Origin: Acanthosepion esculentum
Taxonomy: Eukaryota > Mollusca > Cephalopoda > Sepiida > Sepiidae
Length of the DNA stretch: 64,000 bases
Assembly (NCBI GenBank): GCA_964036315.1
Contig: OZ038500.1
Span: 55,096,925-55,160,924 of the forward strand
Direction of reading: 5' to 3'
Both the position numbers and the translations under genes were made by a program. Positions 20,456-30,782 of this stretch are shown here, one piece after another. The stretch's first letter is position 1. The number at the start of each line of letters is the position of its first letter. The notes beneath the pieces were generated by a model, which did no database searches, was not told the DNA's origin, and saw nothing but the letters and a program-made list of their open reading frames with translations.

Positions 20456-21157
20456 TGTTTGGTTGATTTTGTTTAGCGGCATATCAACCTATATAAGTTA
20501 ATTAATATCGAAGTCTAAATATTTTGAACACAATTTTATGGCTTCAACTAAATATATTTTGAACGCAATTGTATGACTTCATCTACAAATAAAATGTATT
20601 GTTGGTCATTTTGCTATAATATTTATTGTTGGTAATGTGACTGGTAATTCTGTTTTAAAAATGTATTTTCAGTAATTTTACTATACGTAGGTATTGTTGG
20701 TATTTTTCCTCTAAATAAGTATAATAGTTAATCTTTTTATATAAAAATGTTTTTTTTTTATACATTCGTAGTGTTTTGTTTTTGTTTGGGGATTCTCTTT
20801 TTGCTCATAGTTCGGACCGAAAGAGGAGCTACCACCCCGGGTCAGAGTTGACCTAGGAACAACAACAATTAATTCCACGCTCGTCAAAACCTCCGATCTC
20901 CCGATCAGAGGCCTTGCTGCTGGACGTAGTTTATCGTCATACCAAGTAGTAACGAATGCCGAGAACTTCGTAGGTCTTCTCCCCAAAAGCCGCTGATTTG
21001 TGAAACAGACTTTCGATCACTATCATCAGCCGGCATTTCCCTGTCCTGTGTTTGAAGATGATAACGAAATACGACATCGCATTTCGATGTTAGTCGTAGG
21101 AAGGTGGAGGGCTCAAGGCCGAAAAAAGTATTATTTATACTATTGTCCTCATCTTTG
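20456..21157. other. unassigned; minus strand may be a retroelement
   Basis: Two overlapping minus-strand frames (20711-20986 and 20905-21195) are open but match nothing I know. The minus strand has CTGATGA...GAAAGTC at about 21010-21030. It may belong to the same element whose end motif lies at 21158-21275. Confidence 0.3.
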
Positions 21158-21275
21158 TGGACAATATTGGACAACGTGTGGTCTATTTTCCTCATCTTTG
21201 TTGTTGTTATTATTAAAACGTTTCGACCGTTCGGCCTTTATCAGGTGTAAGTTAACCTACAGGGACAATATCTAG
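21158..21275 (-). mobile_element. terminal fragment of an element with hammerhead-like motif, inverted copy
   Basis: On the minus strand it reads ccctgtaggttaacttacac, then cctgataaaggccgaacggt, cgaaacgttttaataataac and aagatgaggaaaatagacca. It is the inverted counterpart of 21752-21870 and shares the core with 28691-28729. The core here is CTGATAA, diverged from CTGATGA. Confidence 0.6.
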
Positions 21276-21699
21276 TGGATTAACGCGTTTGTTCATAAAT
21301 TTAGTGATATAGTAATTATCAGTTCTAGACCGGGCTGTGAGTCCTTGGACTGAGCCGAAATAGGGCGGGCAATAACTGTGCAATACTAAAAATAAGAACT
21401 GGACGAGATATCGCTAGACATGGACAGTGGAACAAGAACAATATATGTTATAATGATCGCATAAACTCATAGTTTCTGGTTAATAGTATTGTAAGTAAGA
21501 AAACTGGAACAAAAGATTAGTGAAGAAAAGTTTTAATCAATGAGGCACATGGATTAATAATACAATAATAGAGAATACATTAGTTCAGTGCAGCAATGTG
21601 TACGACTCAACTCAATTTGCGACTCCCGTTCTTATGAGCAGACGTACTACTCATAGTAAATGTACGCGTCTATGATCAACACTTAGTGTAGACAAGGGC

Positions 21700-21890
21700 G
21701 GTCGTCTTTCTTCACAACAGTCTGCCTCCGTGCATTAAATATAGGTTTCTGTTTGGGATTCCCTGTAGGTTAACCGGATCGATATGAACCTGATGAAGGC
21801 CGGAGAGCACAACGGTTGAAACGTTGTGATAATAACAACAAAAATGAGGACAATAGACCGCATGTAAATAGTGTAAATAACGATAACTCC
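21700..21890 (+). mobile_element. terminal fragment of an element with hammerhead-like motif, direct copy
   Basis: The plus strand has CTGATGA at 21790-21796, GGCC at 21798-21801, and GAAAC at 21818-21822, then gttgtgataataacaacaaa and atgaggacaatagac. CTGATGA, stem, GAAA is the order of the hammerhead catalytic core. Upstream, cacaacagtct at 21713 could pair with cgttgtg after GAAA, with one bulged base, but the stem I partner is not evident. Penelope-like elements are known to carry hammerhead motifs in their terminal repeats; membership here is an inference. Confidence 0.5.
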
Positions 21891-22003
21891 TCATCTTAGA
21901 AATTCAGACAGAAACTGAAAATAGCCGCCATCTTTTGCAACGCTGATGTATTATTGCTGAGCTTTAAAAAAACTTTATAAAAAAGTTAAATGTCTAAATA
22001 TCT

Positions 22004-22211
22004 AAAAATAGTATCACATAACCAGTAAAAATAGTATCACATAACCAGTAAAAAGAGTATCACATAACCAGTAAAAATAACATCACATAACCAGTAAAAA
22101 TAGTATCACATAACCAGTAAAAATAATATCACATAACCAGTAAACATAGTATCACAAAACTAGTAAAAATAATATCACATAACCAGTAAAAATAATATCA
22201 CATAACCAGTG
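22004..22211. repeat. 23-bp minisatellite, nine copies
   Basis: The unit is aaaaatagtatcacataacc followed by agt. Nine copies lie in tandem, with changes mostly at the GTA/ATA/ACA position. Confidence 0.97.
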
Positions 22212-22500
22212 GTAAAATCTAAGAAAGCTTGTGGTAAAGCATGAAAATATAAATATAAACCTGTCATTCCACTACATCAAACAACAAGGAGACAGTCGAC
22301 ATCTTTTTAACGATTACCAATACACACTCATTAAAATGAAAACAGGACAGTGATTTCAAATTCGTGTATCCACTGTGATAGCCTTTGAAGTAAGAAAAAA
22401 AAAATTCCAAACTAAAAATAAAACGATTACTTTTTGATAACGTTTTCTAAAAGCCTCGTCCGGGTTCCTCTCTGTTCAAGGCAGAGAGTTCGACATGACT
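22212..22500. other. unassigned sequence
   Basis: No gene or repeat recognised. Confidence 0.4.
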
Positions 22501-23520
22501 GCACTGTTGTTTACGGTGGTTAAGGAATGGGGTTTTAATTTTGACGCCTCAAAAAAAAAAAACTCTCTATTAAATGTCTGAGACAACCTTTTCTGCTTTT
22601 CATCATCACGGTTGATGTTAACCTCCGGGAGAGTGACTCATTGCGCCTTTTTAGCCTAACGTTTTCCGCTGGCATGAAGTGGAAAGATTATATTGAATCA
22701 ATTGCTGGCTTTGCTGCTAGGAATGTTGGTTCACTGTCGCGCTAGACAATTTTTATAGCCCGAATCTATCTTACGTATTTAAACATCTACCATTCGTCAA
22801 TGTTTATAATATTGCTGCCACGTCTGGTGTTCTTGTTACATATTTAGAGATCCCTGAAATCCAAAGCAGAATCTGCAATATCCTTGATCCTGACCTGGCA
22901 TTTCGATTTTCCTACCACCCTAACGTCGCTCGGCCTCGCTGAGCCTTCTTTATAAATACATTCATGGTAATTACTCTGGTGAACTCTCCTTTATGGTAAA
23001 TACTCATTGAGGCTAGATTTTAGAATTGTTACTTTATCCCCCCCGCCACAGACCACGAATTGTAAATATGGGGACTCGTTAGTATTTTCATAGAGACCAT
23101 GAGGTATTATGGTGGTTGTAGTAAGAAAGGTACGTATGAATGTGGTGTTTTGGTGTAAGGAATATTGTTCGTACGATTGGGTCAATGTTTGCGGCTAGCT
23201 AAGTTATAGTTAAGACAGAAGAAGACGGTCCTTTCCCCAATCCCCCCTTTGGCCGTGTGCCACATTTCTGTGTATTTAGCAGAATAAATATTACTCTCCT
23301 TCATGGTACCTAGACTTTATGAATTTAAATATAATACCAGTTTGTCGGCAAGGTCTCATCATTTTACAATTTAAATTGCAAGATGTAACCATAATTTCTA
23401 TGTTAACAGTTTCGTTTATGGTACTACTTGCTTGTGGAACTGTATTCCGGTTTTCCCGCTTATGAGTCAAATTTGATATGCAAAAAATTAAATTCAATGC
23501 CAATCGCTATCTAGTGTCTT
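22500..23520 (+). pseudogene. LINE RT C-terminal region, decayed and interrupted (family J, copy 2)
   Basis: The plus strand reads VVKEWGFNFDASK (the end of the RT palm), ESDSLRLFSLTFSAGMKWKD, YIESIAGFAARNVGSLSR, then in other frames IYKSTIRQ-like sequence, IQSRICNILDPDLAF and HGNYSGELS. After a break at about 23020-23290 it resumes with RLYEFKYNTSLSARSHH, FTI, ARCNHNFYVNSF and TTCLWNCIPV. All pieces are in the order of an intact family J element. Frameshifts, stops and an inserted segment of about 270 bases make it non-functional. Confidence 0.75.
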
Positions 23521-24187
23521 ACTAATTTCTGTTCTTTTATTATTCGTGCCCCTTAATAAGGTTTTTCTTTTTCCGATATACTTTCACAGTCAGTAACGTC
23601 CCTGCGGCTTAGGGGAGTTTGTTGACTTGCTTGCTACGAAATAATTAAAAGACTTGAACCATAAATCAGGAATCTTTTCGTTGGTTTAAACAGGATGATT
23701 TTACCAAAATTTCTTTTAGACAAATTGGATTTTTTCCAGATGATATTTCCATTGGCTGCCTGAATGACTCCCAAAGGTAATACATATTAAATAGACCAAT
23801 TATGTTTTGATCAATCTGTAATCGAGCCTTAGTATTTGGCGGGAAGACAAATCAATCAGAGCAGGAAATCCTGGCACCTTGACCAGAAATAACGACGCTT
23901 TAAAATCAAGATTATTTGTTTGTTTTTTTTTTTCAATTTAATTTTTTGCCTTTATCCATTAATCCATCGATTGATCCATCCACCGTTCTTGGATTCAATG
24001 GCCGTTGGTATCAACAGCATTTTGGATAATCAAGGGATCTTGTTGAACTTTGTCGTGTGTTTTCATTTACACACATACTATCTATACACTCTCACTAACA
24101 AATTGCTGCGTTTATAAATTCAGAGTCGTCTTTCTCCTACACTGATTGCCAAACAAGGTTAAAAAAACTGAGTCTGCTCTGATATTT
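23521..24187. other. unassigned sequence
   Basis: No gene, RNA or repeat family recognised. A short open frame at 23920-24117 has no support. Confidence 0.4.
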
Positions 24188-24330
24188 TATCCATAGCTGG
24201 GGAGAGAAGAGATATATTCATACCTTTCCTAAAGGCACTTGTTTGAATGTGAATGTCGCGAACTCCCCCAGAATTCGAACTCGCTGATTTCTTATTCCCA
24301 CCTGCTAATCGTTGAGCCACACGCACATCG
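24188..24330 (-). mobile_element. tRNA-type SINE, minus strand
   Basis: On the minus strand it starts gatgtgcgtgtggctcaacg with A box gtggctcaacgattagc, has B box gcgagttcgaattctg, then ctttaggaaaggtatgaat and ccccagctatggataaa. The body matches the SINEs at 16707 and 31599. Confidence 0.75.
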
Positions 24331-24676
24331 AAATATGAAATAAACCCCTTAAAATTAACAATATGTATTTTTTCAATAGTATCTTGATTTAGGCTTTCAA
24401 TTCCGCGTTGATCCCATTGTTGGTTGCATTATTGAAATTTAGAATAGAAAATTGTGAGTAGATTAATTAAAAAGGCACCATTCGAAAACTGCGTTTATCG
24501 GAAGAAAAGCATTCCTGTATCGATAATACTACCTCGATGCCTTGATTTCTCATCCTTGCGCCAGACAAATCTAAACTGAATAAATATGTCCTGTGATACT
24601 CTCTTAAGAAATGAAATTAATTGGATCATCTAGCAAGTTATTCTTTATAAATTTGAATTGCTGCCTGATTTTGCGA
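24331..24676. other. unassigned sequence
   Basis: No gene or repeat recognised. Confidence 0.4.
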
Positions 24677-24677
24677 C

Positions 24678-24838
24678 ACCTTGTTATGGGCACATCGATG
24701 TGCTGTCATAGTAAGCTTGTCTCGCTAGATCAGTTACGATTGAATAGTGAGTACAACCCTCTCTGAGTGTCCCGCACTTTCAGCGTTGTACCACATCTAA
24801 GCTACGTTCAGAAAATCACCATACTAAACCTTGTTAGG
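24678..24838 (+). mobile_element. tRNA-type SINE with probable target duplication
   Basis: The body starts gggcacatcgatgtgctgtc and ends cagaaaatcaccatac, matching the family at 2397 and 8917. The flanks accttgttatg (24678) and accttgttagg (24828) agree at 10 of 11 bases and look like an aged target-site duplication. The A box is degraded. Confidence 0.7.
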
Positions 24839-24959
24839 CGATTTAATATGGAATATTGTATGGGATAACTAGTGAAGATTGAACTCACTACTCAGTAGTC
24901 ATAGTCATAGAGACTAGCTTCGATAGTCAAGGAATTTGTTTGGGTGGGGCGAGAAGTTA

Positions 24960-25680
24960 CTATCTAACATGTCATTAGTTTTCAAGAAGAAATCGAGCAG
25001 ATGACACTACCATTTACTCCTGTATCAATAGTAAATCTGGCATTGCTGACAATTGGTTTCGTAAACGATCTCCAATCTGTGGTTGACTGGAGCAGGACAT
25101 GGCTTATAAACTTTAATTGATTTCATTTACCCACCATAAAGAAACCTCCCTGCCTCCTATCAGCATGGCTGATGCTCAGCTCAACGAGAGTGTCTCTCTG
25201 CACTTTCCTGGTCTTACGTTTTCCACTGACCTGAGGTGGAACAACTATATTGAATAAAGAGCTACATCTACCGTAAGGAAAGTTGATACGCCGTGTCGCA
25301 GCAGAAGGCTTTTCTCGTCTGAGTCCACCCTTTAAATCTACAAATCTACCATTCGTCTTGGCATTGAATACTGTTGCCATATATGTTCTGGTGCTCCCCG
25401 CTGCTCGTCTCGTGGTTCTCGACAAAATCCAAATATGGATGTGCAATGTAATATGTCCTAACTTCACATCTCGACACCAGTCACTTTCTCGCAGACATGA
25501 TATGGCTTCTCTCTGACTTTTCTACAAATATTTTCATGGCAACAGCTCTGACGAGCTATTTTCACTGGTGCCCCAACTGCATGAATTTTCGCGTGCTGCT
25601 AGGTTGGCATCTCGGTCCCTACCTTTCACTCTTTTGAGGCAAATACACATAAACTTAAGTTACAAAAGTATGAAAATTTG
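24960..25680 (+). pseudogene. LINE RT region with ADD box, decayed (family J, copy 3)
   Basis: Plus-strand frames read RADDTTIYSCINSKSGIAD, which holds the RT catalytic ADD (usually YADD), then NDLQSVVDWSRTWLINFN, DAQLNESVSLHFPGLTFSTD, LRWNNYIE, KSTNLPFVLALNTVA, VLDKIQIWMCNVI, SRRHDMASL, LFYKYFHGNSSDELFSLVP and FSRAARLASRSLPFTL. It extends further 5' than copies 1 and 2. Several stops and a frame change show it is inactive. Confidence 0.8.
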
Positions 25681-26030
25681 CGAGCGTAATGCGGATGCTG
25701 GACGTTCATTGCCAACTCGATCTCGGTGTACCTGGTACAATTTGGACTGTCGAAAAGAGGCATCTTCTGCAAGGGTCTATCATTGTGCCAGTGTGACGGG
25801 AAACCTGCTTTTATCGTGTGGAACTGATGGGAGTGGGCTCGCGTTAGTGTAGTGAGTTTTCGGCTTCCAAATTATCATATCAGGCTCATCGTGTGATGAA
25901 AGATATGCTGTGGCTACAACTTCTGTTTTCGAAGTAATAGCTGCAGGGTAGTATACATCTACACCCCCGATTCTTTCAGGGACGAAGGCATGGTAATGTC
26001 GGTAATTATATGAATGCAAATAACACGTGT
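25681..26030. other. unassigned sequence
   Basis: No gene or repeat recognised between the LINE J and LINE A relics. Confidence 0.4.
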
Positions 26031-26520
26031 TTTCTTCTTCTTCAAATTCTTCTTCTTCTTCTTCTTCTTCTTCTTCTTCTTCTTCTTCAAATTCTTCTTC
26101 AAATTCTTCTTCAAATTCTTCAAATTCTTCTTCTTCTTCTTCTATATGCCGAGTCCCTTAAGACGTGAGCGATCATAATTTCCTTTCCTTTGTATCTCTT
26201 AATGTTTGTTGTTTCACTATCTCCCTAACTCCTTGCTCTGTTATCCATTTGTACAAGCTTTTTAGGTAGCTTAACCGGTGTTTCCCTCTGTCCATCTTGT
26301 CTGTAATATATCCTGTGAGTATCAAATTCTCCAAGCCCTATTTTGTCATTATTTGTCCCTGAGATTTCAACTATATCTTTCTGATTATAAATATAAGCGT
26401 TGTTTTTATTTCCCCCTTTTTTATAACTTCCTCATTACTCATATATTAAATCTATGGTATTCTCAGCATCCTTCTGTAGAAACACATCCTTCTGACGAGA
26501 CAGAATTTTTTTTATGAGAA
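26031..26520 (-). pseudogene. LINE 3' end, family A, with (GAA)n tail
   Basis: On the minus strand MCFYRRMLRIP, MSNEEVIKKG, a region ending in KIGLGEFDTHRI, then KRYKGKEIMIAHVLRDSAY lead into GAA repeats at 26141-26031. The tail is interrupted by aatttg units, making a GAA/AATTTG mixture. This is the same 3' end as at 19310, 26791 and 32051. Confidence 0.75.
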
Positions 26521-26790
26521 TACACATTTTTAATATTTTTCTATTTTAAGAGTTGACAAAATACTTGCATGGAGCAACACCGGAAGTGATGACAAAACTG
26601 TCTTATTATAATCTCCTCAATAGCAGTGCTTTTTTTACCGTCATGATTTCTACTCATTCCACTGTCCGTATATCCATTATATATCCAAAAAGGCAGAACA
26701 TAAGATGAAAGAAAAACTAGGCAAAAGTAAGCAAAAATAACAATGCTTCATTAAAAAACTGGTATGTCATACTGTAATATTTATATAAAT
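26521..26790. other. unassigned sequence
   Basis: No gene or repeat recognised. Confidence 0.4.
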
Positions 26791-27610
26791 TTTTGTCTTC
26801 TTTTTCTATGTCCCGTGTCCTTCAGGATTTGGGCGATCATAGCTCTCCACAACTTCCTGTCCTCTGTAACGCTTAGTAAGTTTGTCTTTCTGCTATCTCT
26901 AATTCCTGTTTTGCCAACCGTTTACACAAGATCCTTCTTCTTCTTCTTGTTTGTGCCGTGTCCCTTCAGGACTTTAACGATCATGGTTCTCTATAATTTC
27001 CTGTCCTTTGGAGTTTTTAGTAAATTTTGTCTTTCTGCGACCTTTCCTACTCCCTATATTGCCAACCGTTTACACAAGATCGTCGTCGTCGTCGTCGTCA
27101 TTGTTCTTCTTCTATGTGCCGTCTTGCTTCAGGACTTGGGGGGATTATGACTCTCCACAAATTTCCTGTCCTTTGTAGCTCTAGTAAAGTTTGTCTTTCT
27201 TCTGTCACTCCTAATCCCTGGTCGTCTAACCACTTACACAATCTCCTTAGGTAGATTATATATTCTTTCTTCTGTCCCTCTTGCCTTAAGTATGTCCTGT
27301 GAGTGTTAAATTTTCCAAGCCCTCTTTTCTCATTATTCAGCCTACAAATTTCAAATGTCTCTTACCGATGCTAAGTATTAGTGTCCTTTTTGTTTCGAGT
27401 TTCTGTAGAAATCTTAGTATCCTACTGTAGAACCACATTTCCTTTGTCTCCTCTTCATTTGTGATGAGATTGCCCAGCATTCACCGCTTATAGGAGGACT
27501 GGTATTACATATCATTTCAGCACTTTTTTTACCTGTTTTTAGTACTTTGTTTAGTATTTGACTTCTTTTGCTATCCAAGTACGCCTTCGGATTTCGGTGT
27601 CGCAAACGAA
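26791..27610 (-). pseudogene. LINE family A with its 3' end present three times
   Basis: Read on the minus strand from 27610: KRSQILNKVLKTGKK, then SGECWAISSQMK, a WFYRR-like region, then the common 3' end. That 3' end (ending in a cctgaaggacacgg-like block and a triplet run) occurs at 27250-27108, 27081-26951 and 26934-26791. Units two and three (in reading order) both begin at the same point, cacaagatc on the plus strand, directly after a triplet run (GAC or GAA). The triplication is therefore tail-linked. All frames are broken. Confidence 0.75.
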
Positions 27611-28141
27611 CTACGGACTAAATGAACATAACTCAGCCATAGCATAAAACGGATTTTCTAAAGACAATCATACGGCATATTAACAAAGCTCACAATTTCA
27701 GATAAACTTTCTGTTTGTAAAAAAATATTCTCCACTAGTTTTACTTACAGCATTTGAGTCTCAACAAGTTATCGAATTATATGAAAATTTTCAATGAATC
27801 GTTTTGGTATGCAGTTTGTTTCATTTGTTTCTTAGGCTGTACGACTGGTACGATAAAAAAAAAAGACTTCATTAGTTCACACGTTATTGCGGAGATCATG
27901 AATATGGTAATTTTGTAATCGTTGGCTGGCATAACAATCTGGAGGAATTGAATGAACAAATGAAAAGGTTGAAATGTTTGCCAGTTTCGGAGATTAATCT
28001 GTGAAAAACGGGCGAGGTGTTGGAAAGGAAAACAAAAACAGTGTCTCTCGTCTCAAATAAATAACGATCTTTAAAGAGGGAAATAAATCAAAACTATATA
28101 AATAGACCGAAATAGTTTTAGATAGACAGATATGACCAAAC
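27611..28141. other. unassigned sequence
   Basis: No gene or repeat recognised. Confidence 0.4.

Positions 28142-28200
<59 letters not shown>
28142..28200. repeat. (TA)n microsatellite
   Basis: About 29 TA dinucleotides directly abutting the foldback element at 28201. Confidence 0.98.
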
Positions 28201-28203
<3 letters not shown>

Positions 28204-28546
28204 CAAACACTAATATTCCATGGTTATAATTTATTACATTGGAATCGTAATTCAAAAAGAAATAGGAAAATACAAAATTTTAGCGAGAGTGTATGTATGA
28301 GAGTGAGAAACAAGGGTGGGAAGGAAATGTATGAAAGCTCTAGAGAGAGGTGTAACGTAAGAAAGAAGAACAGGAAAGGCCTAAAGGTGAAGGTCGGGGA
28401 AAACTCCTCTCTTTTAAAATTTAATCCCCACCTTTAGGCCTTGCCTGTTTTTCTGATTTCTGTTTGAATTTGTAAGTCTGATGAATTGGATCGTGATTAC
28501 GATTCCAATGTAATAAATTATAACCATGGAATATTAGTGTTTGAGC
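28201..28546. mobile_element. foldback MITE with perfect 47-bp terminal arms
   Basis: The arm at 28205-28251 (starting aaacactaatattccatggt) is an exact 47-base reverse complement of 28496-28542. An inner pair, caggaaaggcctaaaggtg (28371-28389) and cacctttaggccttgcctg (28429-28447), matches at 18 of 19. It has no open frame. The element sits between a TA array and the LINE-like end at 28645, and could be either a DNA-transposon MITE or a palindromic rearrangement. Confidence 0.8.
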
Positions 28547-28639
28547 CTTTTATATTATATTCTTGCTCTGTCCTGGACATTGAGCTCTACCTGGATTCTA
28601 TCCTCTTGGAAATTTATATATATACATATATATATACAG

Positions 28640-28800
28640 TATTTACATTAGTCGGGCTATTGTCCTCATCTTTGTCGCCATTTTTGTCACAACGTTTCGG
28701 CCGTTGTACGCTCCGGCCTTCTTCAGGTGGTTGGAATTTCGAACCGAACCCTTTATTTCGATCACTGGGGTAGACTGTTCTAGTTCCACGAGCCATGTTT
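28640..28800 (-). mobile_element. terminal fragment with hammerhead-like motif, third copy
   Basis: On the minus strand: agaacagtctaccccagtga, then cctgaagaaggccggagcgt, acaacggccgaaacgttgtg and aaagatgaggacaatagccc. The stem after CTGAAGA is GGCC...GGCC, followed by GAAAC. It matches 21700-21890, including the upstream aacagtct block. The core is CTGAAGA here, so any ribozyme would be weakened or dead. Confidence 0.6.
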
Positions 28801-28842
28801 GATGGATGTCAGTTATCAGTTATCTCCTGCTAATTTTCCCTA

Positions 28843-30158
28843 TAATACACAAGCTGTGGATGATTTAGTGATTTAATGCAAAACCCATGGCGGCCAAAAT
28901 GATCAGAACCGTTGCTTTTACTCCGTGTTTTAGTATATTTAACCGGCAAACTCTAAGTTTTTTAATTTGTTTTCGTGACGGTTTGTTTACTAAACATTAG
29001 TAAGAATATCTACAGTGTACTTTGTTAATATAATGTCACTTACTCCTTTACCAATTCATCAGCAGATTATTAATCTTCGAAAGAAGGATAATTTAAGTAT
29101 TGGGTCTATTGCAAAGATTGTTAACAATTCAAAAAGTGTTGTTCACGGTATTCTTAAGGTTTACGATGATTGTGGTTCGTGTGAAGCAAGAAACTTTCCG
29201 GGTAGGCCAAGAAAAACGACCAAGAGAGAAGATCGTGTTATGGTAAAGTTGGTTAAAAAGGACAGATTTAAAACTGCTGCTTCTCGGGAAATGAGCATTG
29301 TACTGAAGAAAACTTTATCTCGAAAAACTTTCTCGTCGTTTAGTTGAACATGACCTACGAGCAAGAGCAACTGCAGTAAAGCCACTTATCAGCTCCAAGA
29401 ATAAAACTGTCGCCTTATCTTTGCAACCGAACATGTGTTGTGGTCTCAAGAAAAATGGCAAACGGTGCATTTCAGTGATGAATCTAAGTTTATGTTATTT
29501 GGCTCAGATGGGAAAAGATACGTTCTTCGAAAAGTAGGTGAGAAATTGTCGCCTAAATGCCTTAAGACTAGTGTTAAATTCGGTGGAGGAAGTGTCATGG
29601 ATTGGGGGGTGATATCTGGAGATGGTGTGAACTCTTTGGTGCGATTACATGGAAACATAAATGCAGGAGTTTATAAACAACTTGTAAAAGATCATGTCAT
29701 GCCTGTGCTGAGAAATTCAACTAAGCGACCACCCATATTCATGCAGGACAATGCCCCATGTCACAAGGCTAAGGTGGTCATGAACTTCCTCAAGGCTGAA
29801 AAGGTTATAGCTATGGATTGGCCTGCTCAAATCCCAGATCTCAATCCTATTGAAAATGTGTGGAATATTCTAGGAGAACGTTCGAAAGCCAGAAATCCTA
29901 AAACAACCGAGCATTTATGGAATGCCCTTCAGGAAGAATGGAATAAGATCACCCAGAAAGAAATCAAAAATTTAATTTCCTCATGCAGTCCAAGATGTCA
30001 AAGTGAGATTGAAGCTAAAGGGCTTCACACTAAATATTAAATAATTCCAGTATTCTCTGTCATTTTTTATTATTTTGTTATTTTTTCAACCGTTCTGATC
30101 ATTTTGGCCGCCATGGGTTTTGCAGTAAATCACTAAATCATCCATAACTTTTGTATTA
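28843..30158 (+). mobile_element. Tc1-like DNA transposon, complete ends, frameshifted
   Basis: Terminal inverted repeats lie at 28845-28914 and 30087-30156, 70 bases each with few mismatches, sharing gcaaaacccatggcggccaa and aatgatcagaac. A TA dinucleotide flanks both ends (28843-28844, 30157-30158), as expected for Tc1/mariner target duplication. The element is 1312 bases long, within the usual range. It encloses one broken transposase gene. The next sequences on both sides are unrelated to it. Confidence 0.9.
29033..30040 (+). pseudogene. Tc1-like transposase (DD34E), two frameshifts
   Basis: The first part (29033-29347) carries the DNA-binding region: QQIINLRKKDNLSIGSIAKI and a GRPRKTTKREDR hinge. 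Near 29310-29330 the frame shifts to SRRLVEHDLRARAT, and near 29405-29420 it shifts again into the catalytic part, open to 30040. There HFSDESKF (first D), MQDNAPCH (second D) and PDLNPIENVW (E) are present. Thirty-four residues separate the second D from E, the Tc1 DD34E spacing. Catalytic residues are kept but the reading frame is not, so this copy should not make transposase. The cut-and-paste role is known for the family. Confidence 0.9.
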
Positions 30159-30159
30159 T

Positions 30160-30307
30160 CCTCTCAAATTACACCAATCTCAGACAATAACAATTAATAT
30201 CGTATTTATTGTCTGTGAAAATTATATAATATAAAACAACTTTGATAAAAACTTATACCTACTTTTCTGACGAAAACAATGCCGTTCTGAACATTTTGAA
30301 CTCAACA
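30160..30307. other. unassigned AT-rich flank
   Basis: Short stretch between the transposon and a TA array; nothing recognised. Confidence 0.4.
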
Positions 30308-30365
<58 letters not shown>

Positions 30366-30392
30366 AGAGAGAGAGTGAGAGAGAGAGAGATG
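30308..30392. repeat. (TA)n(GA)n compound microsatellite
   Basis: About 27 TA units followed by GA-rich sequence with occasional GTGA. Confidence 0.97.
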
Positions 30393-30458
30393 AACAATCT
30401 GTAAAAGATAGATATAAAGAAACTGAGATCCTGAGATCGATAGATATGTAAAAACTGC

Positions 30459-30462
<4 letters not shown>

Positions 30463-30514
<52 letters not shown>
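30463..30514. repeat. (TA)n microsatellite
   Basis: About 26 TA dinucleotides. Confidence 0.98.
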
Positions 30515-30515
<1 letters not shown>

Positions 30516-30535
30516 TTATTTGTAATTCAGGACTT

Positions 30536-30590
30536 TTCGTCTATGTTCCGTGTCCCTTCAGACGTAGGCGATCATGGCGCCCTTTGCCTG
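30536..30590 (-). pseudogene. LINE family A 3' terminal stub
   Basis: The block tatgttccgtgtcccttcag with acgtaggcgatcatggc matches the extreme 3' coding end of family A (reading IAYV, then the GHGT stop region on the minus strand). It is only about 55 bases long. Confidence 0.6.
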
Positions 30591-30721
30591 AGTCACATTA
30601 CTTCCAGGTTTTTGGAACAGGAGTAGACGTTTATCTTTTGTTTCTTGTTTCGGATTGGTTTTCGGTTCCTTCTAAAGTCTTCTCATTCCCTTCCACTACG
30701 AGTAGGCATTTTCATCTTAGT

Positions 30722-30723
30722 GG

Positions 30724-30781
<58 letters not shown>

Positions 30782-30782
30782 A
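30722..30782. repeat. (TATC)n microsatellite
   Basis: About 15 TATC units, the same motif as at the left edge of the window but without the gcctgttcat interruption. Confidence 0.97.

Noticed and set aside
29161..29658. Minus-strand frames inside the Tc1-like element
   Set aside because: They are antisense shadows of the transposase coding sequence.
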